Source of the DNA: an uncultured Chloroflexota bacterium
GTDB lineage: Bacteria; Chloroflexota; Dehalococcoidia; Dehalococcoidales; RBG-16-60-22
Direction of reading: 5' to 3'
Length of the DNA stretch: 6,019 nt
Assembly (NCBI GenBank): GCA_903915565.1
Contig: CAIWTG010000222.1
Location: 1-6,019, forward strand
The first letter of the stretch is position 1, and every line of letters starts with the position of its first letter. Below the pieces are notes generated by a model, which saw only the letters and a list, made by a program, of their open reading frames with translations, did not search any database and was not told where the DNA came from. Made by a program: the position numbers and the translations under genes. This document shows positions 1 through 4,693 of this stretch, piece after piece.

Positions 1-1
1 C

Positions 2-631
2 GGCGGTAAAGTGACCGTCATTACCATGGGTCCCCCGCAAGCCGACGCCGCTTTAAGAGAAGCCGTATCGTTGGGCGCTGATGAGGCGGTTTTACTATCC
101 GACCGCGCTTTTGCCGGTGCCGATACCTGGGCGACTGCCAACACTTTAGCCAAAGCTATTCAAAAACTGGGGCAAACCGACCTTATTATTTGCGGGCGCC
201 AGACCATTGACGGGGATACCGGACAAGTGGGGCCGGAAATGTCCGAGATGTTGAATATCCCCTTCATCGCCTACGTCAGCAAGATTGAAGAAATTAAGGA
301 TAAATACCTGCGCGTTTCCCGCATGGTTGAAGACGGACATGAGGTTTTAGAGACCACCCTCCCCGCCATTATCACCGTAGCTAAAGAAATTAATGTTCCC
401 CGCCTCCCCTCTTTAAGAGGCATTATGAAGTCCAAGAGCGCCGCCATTACCACCTGGGGCATTAAGGAGCTGGGAGTGGATGCTAACGCAGTCGGGCTGG
501 CTGGTTCGTCCACGCAGGTTGTGAAAATCTTTTTCCCGCAGCGCGTCTCCAAAGCGGAGGTTCTCACCGGCGATGCGGCGGCGCAGGTAGATAAACTGGT
601 GGAAAAACTCAAGGAAGCGAATTTGATATAA
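2..631 (+). CDS. etfB: Electron transfer flavoprotein beta subunit, 5' end missing
   Basis: Beta subunit of the ETF heterodimer, a soluble flavoprotein that carries electrons between dehydrogenases and other carriers. The frame is open to the left edge (it begins G-G-K-V-T-V-I), so the GTG at 11 is an internal valine codon and not a start. About 209 residues are visible against roughly 250-265 for the family, so some 50 N-terminal residues lie outside. Visible signatures are the LGADEAVLLSDRAFAGADTWAT stretch in the first third, IDGDTGQVGP (206-235), and the VPRLPSLRGIMKSK segment, the usual nucleotide-binding and partner-recognition region. The GDT-x-QVGP form of the central motif is typical of FixA/bifurcating ETFs, whereas mitochondrial-type EtfB reads more like DDDCNQTG. 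Bifurcation is inferred from this resemblance and from the ferredoxin genes that follow. It is first in an operon with the ferredoxin and etfA, separated from them by a 105-base gap containing a palindromic element. Confidence 0.95.
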   Translation, partial: GGKVTVITMGPPQADAALREAVSLGADEAVLLSDRAFAGADTWATANTLAKAIQKLGQTDLIICGRQTIDGDTGQVGPEMSEMLNIPFIAYVSKIEEIKDKYLRVSRMVEDGHEVLETTLPAIITVAKEINVPRLPSLRGIMKSKSAAITTWGIKELGVDANAVGLAGSSTQVVKIFFPQRVSKAEVLTGDAAAQVDKLVEKLKEANLI

Positions 632-640
632 GTGATTACT

Positions 641-721
641 GTCATTCTGAAGGAGCGAAGCGACTGAAGAATCCGTTTTCCACCGCAAAGGATACGGATC
701 CTTCGTTTTACTCAGGATGAC
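641..721. repeat. Imperfect palindromic REP/MITE-like element
   Basis: The etfB-ferredoxin gap carries an inverted repeat. The outer arms are GTCATTCTGA (641-650) and TCAGGATGAC (712-721), which pair over ten positions with one G-U wobble. The inner arms are GAAGAATCCG (666-675) and CGGATCCTTC (695-704), which pair at nine of ten positions. The left arm has extra bases containing GCGAAGCG. A direct repeat AGTGAT flanks the element at 631-636 and 729-734 and could be a target-site duplication. From memory, GTCATTCTGA-GCGAAGCGAAGAATC type units are dispersed in many bacterial genomes, including Chloroflexota; copy number here cannot be checked. No T-run follows, so it is not an ordinary terminator, although the RNA hairpin could still affect operon expression. 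Confidence 0.75.
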
Positions 722-736
722 TATTGTGAGTGATAA

Positions 737-928
737 ATGGGCATAAAAATTGACACAACAAAATGCACCGGTTGTGGGGCATGCCTTTACGTCTGCCCGG
801 TGGGTGTGCTGGAACTGGTGGATATGAAAGCCAGGGTTAATGAAGGCTGCATATCCTGCGGTAAATGTGTGAACGCCTGTTCGTTTTTCGCTATCACCTT
901 AGAAGAAGAACCGAAGAAAAAGAAGTAA
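737..928 (+). CDS. Small 2[4Fe-4S] ferredoxin
   Basis: A 63-residue low-potential electron carrier with two bacterial-type cluster motifs. Cys10, 13, 16 and 20 form CxxCxxCxxxCP, and Cys38, 41, 44 and 48 form CxxCxxCxxxC followed by Ser in place of the common Pro. As in classical clostridial-type ferredoxins, the fourth cysteine of each motif probably ligates the other cluster. The C-terminus is an acidic then lysine-rich tail (EEEPKKKK). There is no signal or membrane segment, so it should be cytoplasmic. It lies between etfB and etfA, with its stop one base from the etfA start, which argues for co-translation and for a role as redox partner of this ETF. The ribosome-binding site is weak (GTGAG near 727-731) and lies at the right flank of the palindromic element. 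It aligns without gaps to the ferredoxin domain of the adjacent EtfA. Confidence 0.93.
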   Translation: MGIKIDTTKCTGCGACLYVCPVGVLELVDMKARVNEGCISCGKCVNACSFFAITLEEEPKKKK

Positions 929-929
929 T

Positions 930-2108
930 ATGGCTTTAAAAATAAACCGCGAAAAATGCGTGATGTGTGGCAACTGCGTTCCTGCCTGTCCCTTCGGCGC
1001 GCTGGACGTAGTTGACGACAAGATAGTGGTAAATGAGAAATGTACGCTTTGCGGCGCCTGCAAAGACGTCTGTGCTTACGACGCGATATCTATTGAGGCA
1101 CCGCAGCCTGCGGCTAAAGCCGACTCTAACGCTAAGGGCGTCTGGGTCTTTGCCGAACAGCGCAAGGGCGCGACTAAAAACGTCGCTTACGAGCTTATCT
1201 CCCGAGGCCGTGAATTAGCCGACACTTTAAAGACGGAGCTTTGCGCCGTCTGCCTGGGGCATAACGTTGCCGATGTGGAAACACTCATTTCTCACGGCGT
1301 GGATAAAGTGTATTTAGTGGACTCCCCCGACCTCGCCGATAACCAGGAAGACTATTTAACACACGGCCTCCTCAATTTGATAAAGGAACATAAGCCGGAA
1401 ATCGTCCTTGCCGGCGCAACCGCGCTGGGACGTTCCTTTTTCCCCCGCGTGGCGGCTATCTTAAATACCGGCCTCACTGCCGACTGCACGGGACTGGATA
1501 TCGATATGGAAAAACGTCTCCTTTTACAGACCCGCCCCACCTTTGGCGGCAATATTATGGCCACTATTCTCTGCCCCAACAAACGACCCCAGATGTCCAC
1601 CGTGCGTCCGCGCGTCTTTAAGAAAAATGCCCCGGACGCCGCCCGCCAAGGGCAGATTATCAAGGTAGATTTTAAAAAAGAGGGCGTCACCGCCAGGACC
1701 AAACTCTTGAGCTTTGTGGAGGACGTTACCGAGAAAATTAAGCTGGAGGACGCGGACATTATCGTTTCCGGCGGGCGGGGGCTGGGCAAAGCGGAGAACT
1801 TTAAACTCCTGCAGGAGCTGGCGGACTGCCTGGGCGCGGGTTTAGGCTCCAGCCGGGCGGTGGTAGACGAGGGGTGGATTCCCTATAGCCACCAGGTAGG
1901 CCAGACCGGCAAGACCGTTTGCCCCAAGCTCTATATCGCTTGCGGCATTTCCGGCGCTATCCAGCACCTGGCCGGCATGCAGACGTCCGACTGTATCGTT
2001 GCCATTAACGATAACCCCGACGCCCCTATCTTCCAGGTGGCGCACTACGGGGTTGTAGGCGATTTGTTCCAGGTTGTCCCGCTGATGATTAAAAAAATTA
2101 AGGGGTAA
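930..2108 (+). CDS. etfA: Electron transfer flavoprotein alpha subunit with N-terminal ferredoxin domain
   Basis: Alpha subunit of ETF, 392 residues against about 320 for the plain form; the excess is an N-terminal 2[4Fe-4S] domain. Residues 1-58 carry Cys10/13/16/20 and Cys38/41/44/48. A short Ala/Pro/Lys linker (57-69) leads to the alpha domain beginning GVWVFAEQRKG (70-80). The C-terminal FAD-binding domain has SGGRGLG (280-286), SRAVVDEGW (308-316), QVGQTGK (322-328) and GISGAIQH (339-346), all standard FAD contacts in the family, so it looks functional. Known relatives with this layout include the ETF of caffeyl-CoA reductase and of lactate dehydrogenase in Acetobacterium, where flavin-based bifurcation links NAD(H), ferredoxin and a substrate couple. 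A bifurcating or confurcating role here is inference. The start one base after the ferredoxin stop suggests translational coupling, and the added domain may relay electrons to or from that ferredoxin. Confidence 0.96.
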   Translation: MALKINREKCVMCGNCVPACPFGALDVVDDKIVVNEKCTLCGACKDVCAYDAISIEAPQPAAKADSNAKGVWVFAEQRKGATKNVAYELISRGRELADTLKTELCAVCLGHNVADVETLISHGVDKVYLVDSPDLADNQEDYLTHGLLNLIKEHKPEIVLAGATALGRSFFPRVAAILNTGLTADCTGLDIDMEKRLLLQTRPTFGGNIMATILCPNKRPQMSTVRPRVFKKNAPDAARQGQIIKVDFKKEGVTARTKLLSFVEDVTEKIKLEDADIIVSGGRGLGKAENFKLLQELADCLGAGLGSSRAVVDEGWIPYSHQVGQTGKTVCPKLYIACGISGAIQHLAGMQTSDCIVAINDNPDAPIFQVAHYGVVGDLFQVVPLMIKKIKG

Positions 2109-2113
2109 AAAAT

Positions 2114-2350
2114 ATGCCTCATGTAATCATTAAAATGCATCCCGGTAGAACTGACGAACAGAAAAAGAAATTGGTAGCAGCTATTGTTAAGGACATAACC
2201 ACTATCGCCGTCTGCGAGGAAAAATCCTTATCCATCGCTATTGAAGAAGTCACCCCGGAAGATTGGACGGAAAAGGTTTACAAGCCTGATATTATACAAA
2301 GAGAAAAAACGCTCGTTAAAAAGCCTGGATATAATCCTTTAAAACGCTGA
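2114..2350 (+). CDS. PptA/4-oxalocrotonate tautomerase-family protein
   Basis: A 78-residue protein of the tautomerase superfamily, whose members use the amino-terminal proline, exposed once Met is removed, as catalytic base. Pro2 follows the start Met. GRTDEQKKKL (11-20) places an Arg at mature position 11, as in 4-oxalocrotonate tautomerase (EGRSDEQK). The rest is closer to E. coli PptA/YdcE, including the MPH start, the VTPEDW segment and the KKPGY near the C-terminus. The second 4-OT arginine (Arg39, in the VRV strand) is not apparent, because that strand reads SLSIAIEEV, so the substrate is unlikely to be 4-oxalocrotonate itself. AAGGGG (2100-2105) gives a good ribosome-binding site eight bases before the ATG, and only five bases separate it from etfA, so it belongs to that operon. 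Its connection to ETF chemistry is unknown. Confidence 0.88.
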   Translation: MPHVIIKMHPGRTDEQKKKLVAAIVKDITTIAVCEEKSLSIAIEEVTPEDWTEKVYKPDIIQREKTLVKKPGYNPLKR

Positions 2351-2354
2351 CCCC

Positions 2355-2798
2355 TTAGTGCGCCGGCACGTTAAAGTCTATGCCCAACTTTTCAGCGTAG
2401 GACTTTATATTATTAACCATGTCGTCGGGCGGGTAGGTGAACGTCATCTCGACCTGATTATCGGGATTAACAATATGTCCCGCGTTCCAGATAACGAACT
2501 CGCCGGCTGGAACTCTGTCAAAAAGCACTTCCGCCCCTTGTTCCCCTATCGCATGCAGCACCACCCAGCCGTCTGACCGTATAAAGTCGTCTCCGGTGAT
2601 AATTTCATCCACAGTCTTGTTGCGGTTGGTACCGGTAATCAGGGTAAAGAACCACTGCCCATCCGTCTGCCAGGAATACAACTCATAACCCTTAATCAAA
2701 TGCGGTAAGATGTATGGTGCCTCATGGCTGCAGGCCGTCAAAACGGGCACTAATAACAGCGTCACCAACAACACCAGAAATAGGATTGATTTTTTCAT
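2355..2798 (-). CDS. Hypothetical lipoprotein
   Basis: A 147-residue protein of unknown function. The N-terminus is a clear lipoprotein signal: MKKS, a hydrophobic run (residues 5-20), then a lipobox LTAC at 20-23 with Cys23 as the lipidation site, giving a mature protein of about 125 residues anchored outside the membrane. The mature part has no transmembrane helix and no other cysteine. It is rich in aromatic residues, with a KGYELYSW...WFFTLITGTNR...T segment near the start and a C-terminal PPDDMVNNIKSYAEKLGI helix-like stretch. I recall similar KGYELYSW/LITGTNR proteins annotated only as hypothetical. It converges on the tautomerase gene with four bases between stops and diverges from the next operon. 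No good Shine-Dalgarno is visible: AAGG ends one base from the ATG, and a TATATA lies just upstream, so a leaderless message is possible. Confidence 0.85.
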   Translation of the reverse strand: MKKSILFLVLLVTLLLVPVLTACSHEAPYILPHLIKGYELYSWQTDGQWFFTLITGTNRNKTVDEIITGDDFIRSDGWVVLHAIGEQGAEVLFDRVPAGEFVIWNAGHIVNPDNQVEMTFTYPPDDMVNNIKSYAEKLGIDFNVPAH

Positions 2799-2847
2799 AC
2801 CTTATATAACGATACCAGAAAAGAAACGTTTGCGCCAGCCCCCTATC

Positions 2848-2877
2848 TTGCCACCCCAGCCCTTTTTCCCCTATAAT
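2848..2877 (+). promoter_or_regulatory. Sigma-70-type promoter for the yceD-rpmF operon
   Basis: TTGCCA (2848-2853) and a perfect TATAAT (2872-2877) are separated by 18 bases, which matches the housekeeping consensus well. Transcription would begin near 2884, leaving a leader of only about 15-20 bases. It lies in the intergenic space between the divergent lipoprotein gene and the DUF177 gene. The start site is inferred from spacing only. Confidence 0.8.
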
Positions 2878-2885
2878 TAAATGCT

Positions 2886-2895
2886 GGGAGGTGAG
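2886..2895 (+). promoter_or_regulatory. Strong ribosome-binding site of the DUF177 gene
   Basis: GGGAGGTGAG contains a near-perfect complement to the 16S rRNA 3' end (GGAGGTG) and ends six to eight bases before the ATG at 2901. This fixes that start against the out-of-frame ATG at 2881, which lies upstream of the ribosome-binding site and near the predicted transcription start. Confidence 0.8.
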
Positions 2896-2900
2896 GCGGG

Positions 2901-3410
2901 ATGGACATAAATGTATCCCAGTTGCTCCTCGACCCCATCGGGTCAACACGTGATTTCCAGATAGACGAGACAATTGATATTATCGGCGACGGTCAAAGCC
3001 ACCAGATACAGGGCAAATGCAATTTGCTCCGCCTGCAGAACAGCATCCTCGTTAAGTGCGCTTTAAACACCGAGGTTGAGCTGACGTGTAATCGGTGTTT
3101 GACCAAATTCCGCCAACCCTTGAAAATCAAGTTTGAAGAAGAATTTTTACCGACCATCGATATCTTGGACGGGGCGCCTTTGCCCTCGCCGGAAGAATCC
3201 ATCGCCTTCACCATTGACGAACAGCATACCCTCGACCTGACGGAGGCGGTACGCCAGTACTCCCTCCTCAATATCCCGATGAAAGCTCTCTGCAAGAAGG
3301 ATTGCGCCGGTTTATGCCCCACCTGCGGTAAAAACCTCAACGAGGGCAAGTGCCGCTGCCCTAAAGACAAAAACGACCCCCGCTGGTCAAAGCTGGCGGA
3401 ACTTAAGTAA
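2901..3410 (+). CDS. YceD/DUF177 family protein
   Basis: A 169-residue protein of the DUF177 (YceD) family, which is nearly always encoded just before rpmF. In E. coli and plants, family members are linked to 23S rRNA or large-subunit biogenesis; a role here follows from family and position only. The paired cysteines of the core (Cys63 and Cys66, CNRC) are present, followed by the acidic FEEEF segment. Unlike the short proteobacterial YceD, the C-terminus carries a cysteine cluster (Cys131, 135, 139, 142, 151, 153; CKKDCAGLCPTCG then CRC), probably a metal-binding knuckle, and ends with the DPRW-x-KL motif common in Gram-positive and Chloroflexota members. It is the first gene after a strong promoter, with rpmF 44 bases downstream. 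Confidence 0.92.
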   Translation: MDINVSQLLLDPIGSTRDFQIDETIDIIGDGQSHQIQGKCNLLRLQNSILVKCALNTEVELTCNRCLTKFRQPLKIKFEEEFLPTIDILDGAPLPSPEESIAFTIDEQHTLDLTEAVRQYSLLNIPMKALCKKDCAGLCPTCGKNLNEGKCRCPKDKNDPRWSKLAELK

Positions 3411-3414
3411 AGTC

Positions 3415-3423
3415 TGGTACAAT
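3415..3423 (+). promoter_or_regulatory. Possible internal promoter before rpmF (extended -10)
   Basis: TGGTACAAT in the 44-base yceD-rpmF gap matches an extended -10 (TG, one base, TACAAT), but no convincing -35 lies 16-18 bases upstream. If active, it would give rpmF extra transcription independent of the upstream promoter. It rests on this one motif alone. Confidence 0.3.
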
Positions 3424-3454
3424 ATAGCGTTAGCATTAAAGAACGGAGTTAAAT

Positions 3455-3670
3455 ATGGGAGCACTACCAAAGCGAAAGAAAAGTCAATCACGCGCCAAGC
3501 AAAGATTAAGCCATATCGCCATAAAACCGACGGCGCTGGTGGAATGTCCCCAGTGCCACACTAGGATTCGGCCCCACCATGCCTGCCCTACCTGCGGTAA
3601 ATATAATGGCCGTGAAGTTATCGTTATTAAAGAGCCGAAGAAACCGGAAACACCAACCCCCCTGGCATAG
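3455..3670 (+). CDS. rpmF: 50S ribosomal protein L32
   Basis: A 71-residue protein of the L32 family, a small component of the large ribosomal subunit near the peptidyl-transferase exit region. The N-terminus is the basic MGALPKRKKSQSRAK typical of the family. A complete zinc ribbon follows: Cys31 and Cys34 (CPQC), Cys44 and Cys47 (CPTCGKYNGREVI). It is thus the C+ zinc-binding form, not the zinc-free paralogue some bacteria keep for zinc starvation. The tail after residue 57 is lysine- and proline-rich (KEPKKPETPTP) and slightly longer than in many L32s. CGGAG (3444-3448) provides a ribosome-binding site six bases before the ATG. It sits after the DUF177 gene as usual and is followed directly by a strong terminator-like hairpin. 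Confidence 0.97.
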   Translation: MGALPKRKKSQSRAKQRLSHIAIKPTALVECPQCHTRIRPHHACPTCGKYNGREVIVIKEPKKPETPTPLA

Positions 3671-3681
3671 ACAATCGGACG

Positions 3682-3734
3682 GGCGCCCGCTGATGTCCCT
3701 TTTTGGGGACGTAGCGCCGGCGCCTTTATTTTTT
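3682..3734 (+). terminator. Strong intrinsic terminator or attenuator between rpmF and fabD
   Basis: A long GC-rich hairpin is followed by a T-rich run. From the base outward: GGCGCC (3682-3687) pairs with GGCGCC (3719-3724), CGCT (3688-3691) with AGCG (3713-3716), AT with GT (3693-3694/3711-3712, one wobble), and GTCCC (3695-3699) with GGGAC (3706-3710) around a TTTTTG loop. One G (3692) and a CC (3717-3718) bulge out. TTTATTTTTT (3725-3734) follows at once, as in rho-independent termination. The T-run ends exactly where the fabD ribosome-binding site begins, with no room for a separate promoter, so partial termination or regulated readthrough is likely. Confidence 0.85.
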
Positions 3735-3743
3735 GAGGGAAGG
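3735..3743 (+). promoter_or_regulatory. Ribosome-binding site of fabD
   Basis: GAGGGAAGG directly follows the terminator T-run and ends eight bases before the ATG at 3752. It selects that ATG over the out-of-frame ATG at 3744, which overlaps the end of this site. Because site and terminator adjoin, any RNA rearrangement of the hairpin could also affect translation of fabD. Confidence 0.65.
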
Positions 3744-3751
3744 ATGAACAA

Positions 3752-4675
3752 ATGGCCGAAACAGCCTGGGTTTTTCCGGGACAGGGTTCTCAATCCGTCG
3801 GCATGTGCCACGACCTTTACGACAGTGTAAAGTCCGCTAAAGCCATCTTCGAGCAGGCGGATACAGCCCTGGGAGTTCCCCTCACCAAATTAATTTTTGA
3901 AGGCCCCGAGGAAGAGCTGCGTCAGACCATTAACGCCCAGCCGGCTTTGGTGACCGCCGGCTACGCCTGTCTGGAAGCCGCCAGAGAGCTCAATGGCAGT
4001 AAGTTAGCGACACCTGCTTTCGTCGCCGGCCACAGCCTGGGAGAATACACTGCACTGGCAGCGGCCGGTGTTCTTGACTTCAGTACCGCCGTGCGTTTAG
4101 CCCGCGAACGAGGTAGGCTGATGCACGAGGCGGGACAAAAGCGCGCCGGAGCTATGGCGGCCATCATCGGGCTTGATGAAGCTAAACTCGCCGAAGTTTG
4201 TAAACAAAGCGGTACCGTTATGGCGAATATCAACTCGCCGGGGCAAATCGTTATCAGCGGCGCTGCCGAAAATATGGCCAAAGCCATAGAACTTGCAACC
4301 GCTGCCGGCGCCAGCCGCGCTATTCCTTTACAGGTCAGCGGGGCTTTTCATTCTCCGCTAATGCAGCCCGCCGCCGAAGGTTTGACCAAATACATTGACA
4401 CCACCGTTTTTAACACCCCCGTTATCCCCATCATCGGCAACGTGACCGCTTTGCCCCTCACCACCCCGGAAGACGTCAAAAACGAGCTCAAACAACAGCT
4501 GCTAAACCCAGTACAATGGATACGCACTATCGAATACATGTCGCAGCAGGGCGTGACCAATTTTATAGAAATCGGACCAGGCAGAGTGCTGGCCGGACTT
4601 ATTAAACGCATTAACAAACAAGCCGTCACCCAAAACCTCAGTGACCTGGCGACGATAAAAGCTTTGGGAAGTTAG
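3752..4675 (+). CDS. fabD: Malonyl-CoA:ACP transacylase
   Basis: Transfers the malonyl group from malonyl-CoA to the acyl carrier protein, supplying the extender unit for type II fatty-acid synthesis in the cytoplasm. At 307 residues it has normal family length. The motifs are in order and intact: FPGQGSQ (8-14) forms the oxyanion-hole loop; GHSLGEY (93-99) carries the nucleophile Ser95; Arg120 in the RERGRLM segment is placed to bind the malonyl carboxylate; NINSPGQIVISG (159-170) is the ferredoxin-like subdomain; GAFHSPLM (197-204) carries the catalytic His200; and IEIGPGRVLAGL closes the fold. All the catalytic residues expected from E. coli FabD (Ser92, Arg117, His201) are present, so it should be active. 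fabG starts 18 bases downstream. The expected plsX and fabH are absent between it and rpmF. Confidence 0.97.
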   Translation: MAETAWVFPGQGSQSVGMCHDLYDSVKSAKAIFEQADTALGVPLTKLIFEGPEEELRQTINAQPALVTAGYACLEAARELNGSKLATPAFVAGHSLGEYTALAAAGVLDFSTAVRLARERGRLMHEAGQKRAGAMAAIIGLDEAKLAEVCKQSGTVMANINSPGQIVISGAAENMAKAIELATAAGASRAIPLQVSGAFHSPLMQPAAEGLTKYIDTTVFNTPVIPIIGNVTALPLTTPEDVKNELKQQLLNPVQWIRTIEYMSQQGVTNFIEIGPGRVLAGLIKRINKQAVTQNLSDLATIKALGS

Positions 4676-4680
4676 ATTTA

Positions 4681-4687
4681 GAGGGGG
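4681..4687 (+). promoter_or_regulatory. Ribosome-binding site of fabG
   Basis: GAGGGGG ends six bases before the ATG at 4694 and lies inside the 18-base gap after the fabD stop. It supports this start and independent, efficient initiation on a shared fabD-fabG message. Confidence 0.7.
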
Positions 4688-4693
4688 TATATT

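Noticed and set aside
11..13. GTG at 11 as the start of etfB
   Set aside because: The frame continues to the left edge as G-G-K, and the family needs about 50 more residues upstream, so this is an internal valine.
271..688. Antisense open frames across the etfB end and the palindromic element
   Set aside because: They overlap a clearly conserved gene, have no recognisable motifs and are explained by the codon pattern of the sense strand.
2337..2376. Inverted repeat CTTTAAAACG / CGTTAAAG with inner GTGC/GCAC hairpin as a bidirectional terminator
   Set aside because: The arms need a two-base bulge, the inner stem is only four pairs, and no T-run follows on either strand.
3602..3607. Perfect TATAAT inside rpmF as a promoter for fabD
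   Set aside because: It encodes Lys-Tyr-Asn of the conserved zinc-ribbon region, has no -35 match at 16-18 bases, and lies upstream of the strong terminator, so it would not explain fabD expression.
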